From assembly GCF_900055185.1 (NCBI RefSeq), contig NZ_FIZX01000001.1, positions 1,860,001 through 1,924,000 on the forward strand: 64,000 nucleotides of DNA. The letters are read 5' to 3'. Shown here piece by piece: positions 1 to 8,685 of this stretch. Under the pieces are notes generated by a model. It was not told the DNA's origin. It did no database searches and saw only the letters and a list, made by a program, of their open reading frames with translations. Source of the DNA: Grimontia celer. GTDB lineage: Bacteria > Pseudomonadota > Gammaproteobacteria > Enterobacterales > Vibrionaceae. How positions within the stretch are numbered: the first letter of the stretch is position 1; each line of letters opens with the position of its first letter. The position numbers and the translations under genes were made by a program.

Positions 1-585
1 GGCATTGCCTATGAATGGCTTATCCCCAAGTTGCCAGATTTCAAAGCCAAGTACCCCAAATTCAATTTGAAGGTGATGACGCAAGAACTCGAACTGGAAT
101 TCGAAACAAACAACATTGATGTCGCGCTTTACTACGGGGCATCAGAAAGACCCGATGTTTACCGCATTAAAATGTTTGATGAGCGTTATGTTCCTGTCTG
201 TACACCCCAATACGCCAAAGAGAACCGACTGTTTGAAGATGGCATGGCTTCGCTTTCCCGTGTGAATTTTCTCTACGCTGCCACATCTACCGTTTGGTCC
301 CGTTGGGCAAAGCACCACAAAGTGAATATCGACATCGCCAAGCAATGTTGCGTTTTCACACATCAAGACATGGCTGTGTTCAGCGCAAGAAAAGGATTGG
401 GGGTAGCAATGGGTAGATACCGATTCGTCAAAGACGCACTGGAAAGTGGCGAACTGGTTTCTCCTTATCCCGGAATGGAAACCCACAAAACCCATGATCT
501 GCTCTGTCCGCTTGGCTCTGAGAAAAGACCCAAAGTGCGAACATTCATTAATTGGGTGATGGGTCAAATTGACCAAACGAACTAA
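1..585 (+). CDS. LysR-family transcriptional regulator, 3' part (5' end outside window)
   Basis: The reading frame is open from the first base (GIAYEWLIPKLPDF...), so this is the effector-binding half of a LysR regulator whose DNA-binding domain lies to the left of the window. The visible 194 residues match a periplasmic-binding-like LysR substrate domain of the GcvA/AmpR type: a strand of the form DVALYYG, then YVPVCTPQYA, and the typical late segment in which a conserved Gly-Leu-Gly-Val-Ala-Met precedes the last helix. A TTG at 31 is only an internal codon, not a start. The target is unknown. No terminator is visible directly after the stop; a 26-nt palindrome follows at 630-655. Confidence 0.85.
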   Translation, partial: GIAYEWLIPKLPDFKAKYPKFNLKVMTQELELEFETNNIDVALYYGASERPDVYRIKMFDERYVPVCTPQYAKENRLFEDGMASLSRVNFLYAATSTVWSRWAKHHKVNIDIAKQCCVFTHQDMAVFSARKGLGVAMGRYRFVKDALESGELVSPYPGMETHKTHDLLCPLGSEKRPKVRTFINWVMGQIDQTN

Positions 586-629
586 CAAGAAGCTCATATA
601 TTAGGGTCTGTTGACCTTTGGAATAAAAT

Positions 630-655
630 CACGATCGAGGACGTCCTCGATCGTG
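630..655. repeat. Perfect 26-nt palindrome between a LysR gene and a hydrolase gene
   Basis: Thirteen bases beginning CACGATCGAGG are followed immediately by their exact reverse complement, with no loop. There is no T-run on either side, so it is not a standard intrinsic terminator. It sits 45 bases after the LysR stop and about 70 bases before the hydrolase start, where it could be an operator for a dimeric regulator or a cruciform-type relic of a mobile element. No protein is assigned. Confidence 0.6.
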
Positions 656-723
656 TTCTAGGACGCACCAACACTAGTCTCAGCACATACTGGCTCCAAC
701 CTCATGGTTTAAGGAGCCACAAG

Positions 724-1737
724 GTGAAACCCATTAATTTACTCGTTATCTTGTTCACGTTCGTCCTAAATTCTGCCTTTGCAGCGAATGTTGGGTTTGA
801 GCAATTCTCGCTTGAAGATGACGCATCAAGACCACTGAATGTTTCTATCTGGTACCCAACATTTCAAACGTCACCAAAAACCGTGATTGCCGAAAATCCA
901 GCTTTTGTTGGTACTGAAGTGATCAAAGCAGCAACGCTAGATGCCAGAAAAGCGCCTGTTGTTTTGCTCTCTCATGGCTATCGTGGAAGCTGGCGAAATC
1001 TCAATTGGCTGGCGACGAAGCTTGCTATACGTGGTTACGTGGTGGCCGCGACTGATCACCCCGGTACAACAACTTTTGACCAATCTCCATCTCAAGCCGC
1101 GCAATGGTGGCAAAGACCAAGAGATATTTCCCGCTTGCTGAGCTTTCTGCTGGCTGACTCAAAGTGGAGTCAAGCTTTGGACACGGACAACATTTCTGCT
1201 ATCGGCCACTCTTTGGGGGGATGGACGGTGATGCAGTTGGCAGGCGTTGAAATTGATAGAAACGAATTGAAAAAACAATGCCAGCTCATTTTCAATCCAA
1301 GAACGTGCGGACTGGCAAAGGAGCTGGGGCTTGATAAGGTTCAGCCAAAGGAGCCGGCAACGACTTCGCTCAAAGACACGCGCATCAAACGTGTTGTCAG
1401 TTTGGACTTGGGTTTAGCTCGCGGATTTTCTGTTCCGAGTATGACTGAAATACTAATACCGACACTCATTCTGGCTGCTGGCATCGACATAGGCGATTTG
1501 CCTCAAGCTATGGAGTCAGGCTATTTAGCTGAACATTTACCTTTATCGACAAGACACTACAAGGTGTATGAGCAAGCCACCCATTTCAGTTTCATGCAGC
1601 GATGTAAGGCAGGCGCGACCGACTTGCTGGAACAGGAGTACAAGGGCGATGGCATTATCTGTAAGGATGGATTCGGCACCCAGCGTGAAGCACTGCATGC
1701 CGACATGTTGGCGGATATCCTTTGGTTCCTTGAGTAA
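724..1737 (+). CDS. Exported alpha/beta hydrolase (dienelactone hydrolase / PAF-acetylhydrolase-like)
   Basis: A 337-residue secreted hydrolase. The start is GTG at 724, chosen because a TAAGGAG ribosome-binding sequence lies about ten bases upstream and a clean signal peptide (basic MKP, hydrophobic core, cleavage near AFA-A) follows. The alpha/beta-hydrolase fold is shown by an oxyanion-loop strand VVLLSHGYRGS near residue 80 and the nucleophile elbow GHSLGG with Ser at about 163. A likely catalytic His sits in YEQATHFSF near residue 288. Several Cys residues late in the chain fit a periplasmic protein with disulfides. Substrate is unknown; the family cleaves esters or lactones. It converges on the AraC-type gene with only 12 bases between the stops. 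Confidence 0.8.
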   Translation: MKPINLLVILFTFVLNSAFAANVGFEQFSLEDDASRPLNVSIWYPTFQTSPKTVIAENPAFVGTEVIKAATLDARKAPVVLLSHGYRGSWRNLNWLATKLAIRGYVVAATDHPGTTTFDQSPSQAAQWWQRPRDISRLLSFLLADSKWSQALDTDNISAIGHSLGGWTVMQLAGVEIDRNELKKQCQLIFNPRTCGLAKELGLDKVQPKEPATTSLKDTRIKRVVSLDLGLARGFSVPSMTEILIPTLILAAGIDIGDLPQAMESGYLAEHLPLSTRHYKVYEQATHFSFMQRCKAGATDLLEQEYKGDGIICKDGFGTQREALHADMLADILWFLE

Positions 1738-1749
1738 CTCACACGGGAA

Positions 1750-2814
1750 TTAAAGGGTGCCGCTTCGGAATTCGCTGGGCGTTTTTTCGGTGATCCGCAA
1801 AAACTCTCGGTTGAAGTTGGATTTAGTCTGAAAGCCCGCTTCAAGATAGATTTCAGTGATCGCCAAGTCGCTGCTTTTCAGTAGAGACTTGGCGTGCTCA
1901 ATCCGATAGCGGTTGATTGCTCGGGAAATATTCTCACCACGAATCTGATTCACCGATGAAGAGATTTTTCTCCCAGGAATACCCAGTTTCCTCGCCAGCT
2001 TATTTAACGTCAGATCCGGGTCTTTAAACAGCTCCCTTTGCGCCATCATCTCATCCAATTTCGCGACAACCGATTGCGCCTCATCATTCTCGTCAGTGAT
2101 TGGTTCAGGTTCGAGCTCCACTTCAGAATTTGTGTCACCGATAGCCAGTTCAGCATCATTCACCTCAAACACGTCTGCTTCGGGAATTTGCTCTTGGGAG
2201 GGCACGCTTCCGTCAACAATCACCACCAGCATACCCATAACTGGTATCAGTATTAGATAGCTGAACGTGAGAATGTAACCTGTGTGCTCAGCACCAAACG
2301 CGACAAAGTCATAGGAGATTGCCCCATCAATGAATGCAGAAAACAGTAAAAGTGCACCCGCAACTCTTTCGGAGTAACTTGTCTGATTTGTGTCGCTGAG
2401 TCTTACCTTATCTGCTGTGCTGAAAGAAAGAGACAATAACCACACACCATAGATTAGGTACAAAATCACCAGCAATACATCTGTCAGCCCCAACCATAGA
2501 TATGGATAACTGACAGAGGACAATGCCACCAACCCAGGACCAATCCAGTGAACTTTACTGAGAGGCTTGTTCGAGTGTGCTTGAGAGAAACACCACCATG
2601 CCACAACAGGAAGGCACACGCCTAACATGGGCTGAATTGTGCGGAAGAAACTAATATCCGTCGTCCACCTCAAACCTACGACCGCGGTTGCAGCAGCACA
2701 CAGGACCAGAAACCAGAAAGCATGTTTTGACTGGTAGAGTGAACGATTGAAAATGATCGCCGCACCGAAAATCAACATCAAAGACGCCACAAATGGCAAT
2801 GGGATAGAGAGCAT
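1750..2814 (-). CDS. Membrane-anchored AraC-family regulator
   Basis: A 354-residue protein with two parts. Residues 1 to about 205 are a polytopic membrane region with six or seven hydrophobic segments (MLSIPLPFVASLMLIFGA..., ending in LILIPVMGMLVVIV). Residues about 255-350 are a two-helix-turn-helix AraC domain: LARKLGIPGRKISSSVN is the first HTH and ITEIYLEAGFQTKSNFNREF the second, closed by the usual TPSEFR. An acidic linker joins them. Such proteins probably sense a membrane or external signal; the target is not evident. It converges with the hydrolase gene and may or may not control it. Confidence 0.8.
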   Translation of the reverse strand: MLSIPLPFVASLMLIFGAAIIFNRSLYQSKHAFWFLVLCAAATAVVGLRWTTDISFFRTIQPMLGVCLPVVAWWCFSQAHSNKPLSKVHWIGPGLVALSSVSYPYLWLGLTDVLLVILYLIYGVWLLSLSFSTADKVRLSDTNQTSYSERVAGALLLFSAFIDGAISYDFVAFGAEHTGYILTFSYLILIPVMGMLVVIVDGSVPSQEQIPEADVFEVNDAELAIGDTNSEVELEPEPITDENDEAQSVVAKLDEMMAQRELFKDPDLTLNKLARKLGIPGRKISSSVNQIRGENISRAINRYRIEHAKSLLKSSDLAITEIYLEAGFQTKSNFNREFLRITEKTPSEFRSGTL

Positions 2815-2864
2815 TTTTGTCCTTTAAATTGAGCTCGTCATAATGAGAAGGATTCGTTCGTCAC

Positions 2865-3220
2865 TTAGAAGTAACGCGCAATTTCCAGATACCGGTTGCG
2901 GATATGTTCGATCAACGCCTTCACCTTGGTCGGAGGTTGGCGGGTAAACGGATACACGGCATAGATGCCGAGCTTCTTGCCTACTTGCTCAGGAAGAATA
3001 TCAATCAGCGTCCCTTCCAACAGGTCGTGATAAACCAAACAGCGCGGCACATAAGCTATGCCATAGCCGCCCAGCGCGGCTTTGCGAAGTGCGGCGGCAT
3101 TATCAGTGGAAAAACTGCCAGACACTTTGACGATGTAGTTACCTTTACTGGCTTTGAATTCTCAGTCCGAAGCCCCGGTGGTTTGATACGCGTATTGCAG
3201 GCAACTGCGGTCGACTAATG
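2865..3220 (-). pseudogene. LysR-family regulator, truncated 3' fragment with internal stop
   Basis: This is the C-terminal third of a LysR regulator, closely related to the intact LysR gene at 6713-7612. Over the last 86 codons I count 79 identical residues. Homology starts inside the substrate domain near 3220 and runs to the stop at 2865-2867; nothing upstream of 3220 resembles the missing 5' part. A C-to-T change turns a conserved Trp codon (TGG in the intact copy) into TGA at 3162-3164, so even the remnant is not open throughout. Both copies have the same orientation and bracket the AT-rich glycan cluster. It is probably the left scar of the event that brought in or shuffled the cluster. 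Confidence 0.85.
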
Positions 3221-3471
3221 TATTAAAAAACAGCAAGTTGAAATTTAAAATTAACCAGACATAATAAGTATCTATGATATTTTTTCAAATAAAATTTAAG
3301 TTATGATATTTTCCTGATTATCTAGGATTATATCAAGCTGAAAGATACAGAAAAACATACAACATAGCATGCCACAGATCACACAATTTGCATCAAGTGT
3401 TTTAAACATAAAAAGAACAAAGGTTATAATTTTGATTTATGAGTTAAAGTCATTCAAATCCTTTAAATAAA

Positions 3472-4995
3472 TTGGAATATAAATTGAAAGAAAGCAAAAA
3501 AACTAGCACAACAATACAAATAATTACAATAATAATTTGTTGTACATTATATACAGCGATAATTTATAATTATTTTGGCATTGTTGACAGTTATGACCTT
3601 TCTAGGTATATAAGTGCAGGCATTGCTTTATTGGAGGAGCAAGGACTTGCTCCTCATATACAAAGTTATACTGAATTATCATTTTCTGATAGAGATGGAC
3701 AATTAGTTTATCCTTCAGCAATTTTTCAGGTAATAGCCGCATTATTAAGCGGAAGTTTATATAGCACCCCCTCTATACATTTATTTTATGCTTTCACTGT
3801 GGCTATATTTACACTCTCCAATATTATCATATTTAAAATATTGAATCATAAGATAGATAAAAACCTAGCTCTGATCATCACGGTGTCAATGTTATTAATA
3901 CCATACAACATGGTATTTAGTGAAAATATGACAAGACCTTTGACTGGTCCATGGGGGATGTTTTTTTGGTTGATCTCCATCTATTTCATCATTAATAAAA
4001 AAGTAATTAAGGCTGGACTCACATCTGGTTTGGCTTTACTGATTAGAATCCAAACGTATCAGTTGGTTTTCTTGGAAGTTATTTTAATCGAAAAATGGAA
4101 AGAAAGATTAAGATATTTGCTCTCTATTTTAGTTACAGTACTTATATTTCAAGCATTCTTCTATTTATTGATATCTACACCAAATGGAAACAGCAGTTTT
4201 TATCTAGATGCAGTAAAAACTATAGACCCGAGCAAAATAAAGCAATCATTTCTTTTGGGATTTGAGTTTCTTTTAATAATGAAAGTGTATTCGATATTTG
4301 CACTTATAATTATCCCTTTCTTATTCTCAAGTGTAGTATCCAGAGAAACCAAATCATTCATATTATATTATATTGCATTTTACTTTGTATTGTTCTTTGC
4401 AACAATAATTGCCATGCCATTAGTTTATAATGCAAATCCCAACACAAGATATTTTATATACCTATATCCATTTATTCCAATTATATTTGGATTTATAATT
4501 TCTGATTTCTCTTTTAGTAATAGTTTGATCTTTAATAGAAAAATAACCATTTTATTATCAATCATTACCATTAGTATTTTGTCTCTTCATCTTTTCAATT
4601 CAATAAAATCTGGAAGTGGCAATGACAATGCCATAAAGGAAATTTATTCAATTAGTGATCATCTTGATGAAGACATTAAAAATCCAGTAATATTAACTAA
4701 CGATAGGTATATCCCAAGCTATATTTTTAGCAGCATAAGATCAAGAAAATTTTATAACCTGCCTAGTTTAGAGGATTTCACAAAATCCAACCATAATAAT
4801 AAGATTGATTTCATTATTTTCTCCTTTAGGCACCATAAGCACAAAAACAAGATTACATCACTAGGATATTTGCAGGAAAGTGGCGTCAACATTACTTTAA
4901 ACACTCCACTAATTGATAATAACGGAAATACTTTTATTTATGAGAGTAAAACATCTGAACTTACAAATATGATTATATACAAGAGAAAACAATGA
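3472..4995 (+). CDS. Polytopic membrane glycosyltransferase-like protein (GT-C type), AT-rich island gene 1
   Basis: A roughly 500-residue integral membrane protein with about eleven hydrophobic helices. After the first helix comes an acidic extracytoplasmic loop (FGIVDSYDLSRY), the position where GT-C enzymes that use lipid-linked sugars carry catalytic Asp residues. The C-terminal 120 residues are a soluble domain. This resembles lipid-linked-sugar glycosyltransferases in general, but no specific family is assigned. The start is uncertain: TTG at 3472 has no good ribosome site, while TTG at 3484 has a GGA eight bases upstream. The gene is markedly AT-rich with many AUA and AAA codons, unlike its neighbours. 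Its stop overlaps the next start as ATGA, so the two are translationally coupled. Confidence 0.7.
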   Translation: MEYKLKESKKTSTTIQIITIIICCTLYTAIIYNYFGIVDSYDLSRYISAGIALLEEQGLAPHIQSYTELSFSDRDGQLVYPSAIFQVIAALLSGSLYSTPSIHLFYAFTVAIFTLSNIIIFKILNHKIDKNLALIITVSMLLIPYNMVFSENMTRPLTGPWGMFFWLISIYFIINKKVIKAGLTSGLALLIRIQTYQLVFLEVILIEKWKERLRYLLSILVTVLIFQAFFYLLISTPNGNSSFYLDAVKTIDPSKIKQSFLLGFEFLLIMKVYSIFALIIIPFLFSSVVSRETKSFILYYIAFYFVLFFATIIAMPLVYNANPNTRYFIYLYPFIPIIFGFIISDFSFSNSLIFNRKITILLSIITISILSLHLFNSIKSGSGNDNAIKEIYSISDHLDEDIKNPVILTNDRYIPSYIFSSIRSRKFYNLPSLEDFTKSNHNNKIDFIIFSFRHHKHKNKITSLGYLQESGVNITLNTPLIDNNGNTFIYESKTSELTNMIIYKRKQ

Positions 4996-6038
4996 TTCTG
5001 ATTCCAGCCTACGAACCAAATGAAAGTTTAATTAGCTTACTAGAGGGAATAACTGGAGAGTTTTCTTCCTCTAGTATACCTATGGTAATTGTAAATGATG
5101 GTTCAGAAAAGGAAGTATCTCTAAAAACTTTTAATACCATAAGAGAGAGATTCCCTAATATAGTAATTCTTACTCATGAGAGTAATATGGGGAAGGGCGC
5201 CGCAATAAAAACGGGCATTAGATTTGCACTTGAAAGCCATTATGAATTTGTTATTACCGTCGATGCTGACGGCCAGCATGAAGCTCATGACGTTAAACGA
5301 CTATATCAGTATTCAAAATATCATTGTCAGAAGCTAATTATTGGCACCAGACGTTTTAGTGGTGACATTCCTCTAAGATCAAAATTTGGAAACCTATTAA
5401 CTAGGACGTTATTTAATTTCATACATAGTACTAATATAGAAGATACACAATCTGGACTAAGATATATTCCTCACTCATGCTTTAGTATGATTCTAGAAAT
5501 AAAAGCAAACAGATATGAACTAGAACAAGAAGTTTTAAATGTATGTGCGAGAAAAAAAATCATAGCGCCGCCTTTGTACATAGATACAATCTATGAAGAA
5601 GGAAACCCCAGCTCTCATTTCAATAAAATTAGAGATTCATTTCTTATATACTTTGTCCTTTTCAGAGCTGTACTATCTGGGGTTTTAATTGCAATATTAG
5701 ACGTAATAGTTTTTGCAATAATATTTAGTCAAACCAAAGACGCAGATATATCGGTATATCTGACGAGGTTTTTAATGACTTTGCTATATTATATATTGTT
5801 AAGAAGTTTTGTTTTCAATTATAAAGGAAGACAATTTTCCGCATTTATAAAGCTAGTTACTTTGATCATTTTGAATAGCTTAATTGTTGCCTATGTTCTG
5901 GAAAGAATGGAACCTCATTCAGAGAGTACTAACTTAGTATATATTTCAGTTAACATTTTGCTTTTCATTATAAATTTTTTAGTTCAAAAGGCATTTATTT
6001 TCAAGGAAAAAAACAATGAAAGAAACAGACTGGGATAA
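4992..6038 (+). CDS. GT2 glycosyltransferase (dolichyl/polyprenyl-phosphate type) fused to a GtrA-like membrane domain
   Basis: 348 residues. Residues 1 to about 215 form a GT-A family 2 transferase: MILIPAYEPN start, VIVNDGS nucleotide-binding strand, and VDADGQH, the metal-binding D-x-D region seen in DPM1/GtrB-like enzymes; GTRRF and DTQSGLR follow. Residues about 225-340 contain four hydrophobic helices of the GtrA/DPMS flippase-like type. The family moves a sugar from a nucleotide donor to a polyprenyl phosphate and helps flip it; the preceding GT-C-like protein would then use that donor outside. The start overlaps the upstream stop (ATGA), and the end overlaps the methyltransferase by 23 bases, so this is one operon. 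It is AT-rich like the rest of the island. Confidence 0.85.
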   Translation: MILIPAYEPNESLISLLEGITGEFSSSSIPMVIVNDGSEKEVSLKTFNTIRERFPNIVILTHESNMGKGAAIKTGIRFALESHYEFVITVDADGQHEAHDVKRLYQYSKYHCQKLIIGTRRFSGDIPLRSKFGNLLTRTLFNFIHSTNIEDTQSGLRYIPHSCFSMILEIKANRYELEQEVLNVCARKKIIAPPLYIDTIYEEGNPSSHFNKIRDSFLIYFVLFRAVLSGVLIAILDVIVFAIIFSQTKDADISVYLTRFLMTLLYYILLRSFVFNYKGRQFSAFIKLVTLIILNSLIVAYVLERMEPHSESTNLVYISVNILLFIINFLVQKAFIFKEKNNERNRLG

Positions 6039-6639
6039 ATATTACACTAATCGAGGAACCAATAAGATCACCAAGATAACTAGGGGTTTTACTTCGAACA
6101 AGATATCCAATCTGATACGTCGACAAGGGATAAATAACCCTAGGATTTGCGAGCTAGGTGGTGGAGATAGTTGTGTAGCTGATGAAATAATTCAAGAAAG
6201 TAAAGCATCATATTATGAAGTTGTAGATAACTGTGAAAAAGGCTTGAGCCTATTTAAAGCGCGTAACCATCTTTGTGAATCAGGTGTAGTTAAAGACTCA
6301 GTACTGAACAAGAATTCAGTTGAAAACTTCGATATATGCTTAAGTATCGGGTTAATTGAGCACTTTAATGAATCAGATACCTCTAAAGCTATCGAATATC
6401 ACTTTAAAAAAGTTAGGACGGGAGGCTTCGTCCTGATCACCTTCCCTCACCCAACATGGCTCTACTGTCTTACAAGGAAAATTCTTGAAATAACAGGTGC
6501 ATGGAAATTCCCAGACGAAAGACCACTCAATTTTGAGGAGGTTACTAGGACTTGCAAACTATATGGTAAAGAGATTCACAGGAGCATAAACTGGAAAATA
6601 ATTCTTACTCAAGGCTATGTGCTTTACGAGAAAATTTAG
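6016..6639 (+). CDS. SAM-dependent methyltransferase, AT-rich island gene 3
   Basis: 207 residues with a class I methyltransferase pattern: motif I ICELGGGDSCVADEI near residue 48, an acidic residue after YYEVVDNC, and motif IV-like DICLSIGLIEHF near residue 112, followed by GGFVLITFPHPTW. It probably methylates a sugar or lipid intermediate of the same surface-glycan pathway, or works on a product of the two preceding glycosyltransferases; that role is inferred from context only. The start at 6016 lies inside the end of the preceding gene, an arrangement that implies coupled translation. Codon use is AT-rich. Confidence 0.75.
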   Translation: MKETDWDKYYTNRGTNKITKITRGFTSNKISNLIRRQGINNPRICELGGGDSCVADEIIQESKASYYEVVDNCEKGLSLFKARNHLCESGVVKDSVLNKNSVENFDICLSIGLIEHFNESDTSKAIEYHFKKVRTGGFVLITFPHPTWLYCLTRKILEITGAWKFPDERPLNFEEVTRTCKLYGKEIHRSINWKIILTQGYVLYEKI

Positions 6640-6712
6640 CTTTGCCTATTTGTAGATACCATAATGCGAACGGCCTATATTTGCTATTAATGGCAACTGT
6701 ATGCAACTCATT

Positions 6713-7612
6713 TTAGAAATAATTCACCATTTCCAGGTACCGACTGCGGATATGCTCGATAAGCATCTTGACCTTGGTCGGTGGCTGGCGGGTAAACGGA
6801 TACACGGCATAGATACCGAGCTTCTTGCCTACCTGTTCAGGAAGAATATCAATCAGCCTTCCTTCCAACAGATCGTGATAAACCAGACAACGTGGCACGT
6901 ACGCAATGCCATAACCGCCCAGTGCAGCTTTTCGCAGTGCGGTGGCGTTATCAGTGGAAAAACTACCAGATACTTTGACGATGTAGTTACCTTTACTCGC
7001 TTTGAATTCCCAGTCCGAAGCACCGGTTGTTTGATACGCGTATTGCAGGCAATTGTGGTCGATCAATGCTTCCGGTGTGGCAGGTTTTCCGTGTTGGGCA
7101 ATGTATTGCGGCGAGGCACATACCACCCATTGGGAATCAAGGAAATGACGGGCAATCAGGCTTGAATCTTCAAGGTATCCCGTACGGATAACCAGATCAT
7201 AGCCACCTTCAATCAAGTCGACGAATTTGTTGTCGAGCGACATATCAACCGTCAGGCCAGGGTTTTGGTAACAGAACTCTGCTACTGCATCTGCCAATAG
7301 CAAATCGCCAGAAATGGTCGGCACTGACATTTTGATATGACCACTGATGTTCTCGCCAAACCCCACGACAGAATCAACCGCTTCTTGGGTAGCCTGTTTG
7401 ACGTTTTTCGCCCCCTGCAAGAGGGCTTTTCCCGCTTCTGTCAGTGTGAGCTTGCGAGTAGTGCGGTAGAGAAGCTGAACGCCTAATTCTTCTTCTAAAC
7501 GCGCAACACGTTTACTGACAACGGAGTTTGTCAGGCCGTTTTGCTCGGCAGCTTTACTGAAGCTGCCCAACTCCACCACTTGGGAAAAGAGAATTAAGTC
7601 ATCCGCGCGCAC
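6713..7612 (-). CDS. LysR-family transcriptional regulator
   Basis: A full-length 299-residue LysR regulator. Residues 1-60 hold the winged HTH (DDLILFSQVVELGSFSKAAE ending in the TRKLTLTEAG wing), and residues 90-295 the substrate domain. The start is read as GTG at 7612 because the HTH begins only a few residues in; a nearby ATG is out of frame. It belongs to the CrgA/DsdC-like group that often ends in PPTKVK-x-LIEHI. Its 3' third is nearly duplicated at 2865-3220 on the far side of the AT-rich island. No obvious divergent target lies beside it; ppsR is 67 bases upstream on the same strand. Confidence 0.9.
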   Translation of the reverse strand: MRADDLILFSQVVELGSFSKAAEQNGLTNSVVSKRVARLEEELGVQLLYRTTRKLTLTEAGKALLQGAKNVKQATQEAVDSVVGFGENISGHIKMSVPTISGDLLLADAVAEFCYQNPGLTVDMSLDNKFVDLIEGGYDLVIRTGYLEDSSLIARHFLDSQWVVCASPQYIAQHGKPATPEALIDHNCLQYAYQTTGASDWEFKASKGNYIVKVSGSFSTDNATALRKAALGGYGIAYVPRCLVYHDLLEGRLIDILPEQVGKKLGIYAVYPFTRQPPTKVKMLIEHIRSRYLEMVNYF

Positions 7613-7679
7613 GGTATTTACTCATTTTGAGAAACAATAAAGACCATTATTTCCTTTTCTCAGGGAAAGTAAACTTGTA

Positions 7680-8516
7680 TCAGAACAACCGACGCTTCAG
7701 GCCTGTTTTTTCCAGTACTCGGGTGGAGATTTCTTCAACCGACAATGAGGTGGTGTTGATATAAGGAATCGCTTCACGACGAAACAGCGATTCAATCGTT
7801 GCGATCTCCTGTTCACACTGCTCGCTGCTGGCATATTCACTTCCCGAGAGGCGGTTCTGACGGATCTGGGTCAGGCGCTCTGGCTCTATCGTCAACCCAA
7901 ACAACTTGTGACGTTGGAACTCGAATTCAGGCAATAAACGCAGCATTTTCATGTCTTCCGCGATAAACGGATAGTTCACCACGCGAAGGCCGAATTGCAT
8001 CGCCATGTAGAGGCTGGTCGGGGTTTTACCGCTGCGCGAAACACCCAGCAAAATAATGTCTGCTTTATCCAGGTCTTTTAAAGAAATGCCGTCATCATGC
8101 GCCAAGGTGTATTCAATCGCCGAAATGCGATCAAAGTAGGTGTCTGAATCTTTGCTGACACTTCGAGAACGTTGAAGTTTTGGCTTAGGCTCGATTTGAG
8201 TGTCTTCTGCCACACGCTGGACGATACTTTCCAACACATCGTAGAAAAATGCTGGTGCCTGAAGCAGATGATCACGCATTGCAGGAACGACCATGGAGAA
8301 GAAAACCAACGGTTTTACCCCATGTTTATCGTGGGATTGTTGGATCTGTTTGACCAAATCCGCCACTTTGTCTTCAGACTCGACAAAAGGGAAGGTTTTC
8401 TCGTTTGGGACAAAGGAAAACTGACCCAAAACAACATGCCCTAATGTCTCGCATGTGATGGCTGTCCCGTCCGAGACATAAAAGACGTCTCGGGTTTGAA
8501 TTTCTGTGTGCTTCAA
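7680..8516 (-). CDS. ppsR: PEP synthase regulatory protein (kinase/pyrophosphorylase)
   Basis: 278 residues, the length of E. coli PpsR (DUF299/YdiA). It inactivates PEP synthase by ADP-dependent phosphorylation of a Thr next to the catalytic His and reactivates it by phosphate-dependent removal. The P-loop-like [13 protein letters not shown] lies near residue 153, and N-terminal [11 protein letters not shown] is typical of the family. It is divergent from ppsA with 169 bases between the starts, the arrangement usual in this group, so the regulator sits beside its only known substrate. Confidence 0.93.
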   Translation of the reverse strand: MKHTEIQTRDVFYVSDGTAITCETLGHVVLGQFSFVPNEKTFPFVESEDKVADLVKQIQQSHDKHGVKPLVFFSMVVPAMRDHLLQAPAFFYDVLESIVQRVAEDTQIEPKPKLQRSRSVSKDSDTYFDRISAIEYTLAHDDGISLKDLDKADIILLGVSRSGKTPTSLYMAMQFGLRVVNYPFIAEDMKMLRLLPEFEFQRHKLFGLTIEPERLTQIRQNRLSGSEYASSEQCEQEIATIESLFRREAIPYINTTSLSVEEISTRVLEKTGLKRRLF

Positions 8517-8685
8517 AGGTTAATCTGCTCGCAAAATTTTATTAGGATACAAACATAACAATAACAACAAATGGTCAGCCATTAACGTTTGCTCAGCTTT
8601 TGAAACCCATAGCGTTTTTTAGCCCAAACTTAAGGTTCACCGCCCAAAACCCAATACAAAAACTGCATAGTTTCTGGAGAAAGAC

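Noticed and set aside
3221-3471. An insertion sequence at the left edge of the AT-rich island
   Set aside because: No transposase, inverted ends or target duplication found. The only repeat is the LysR fragment itself.
8590-8625. Possible Cra (FruR) site TGAAACCCATAG upstream of ppsA
   Set aside because: Cra control of ppsA is known in E. coli, but this match fits only the TGAAAC half and the other half is poor.
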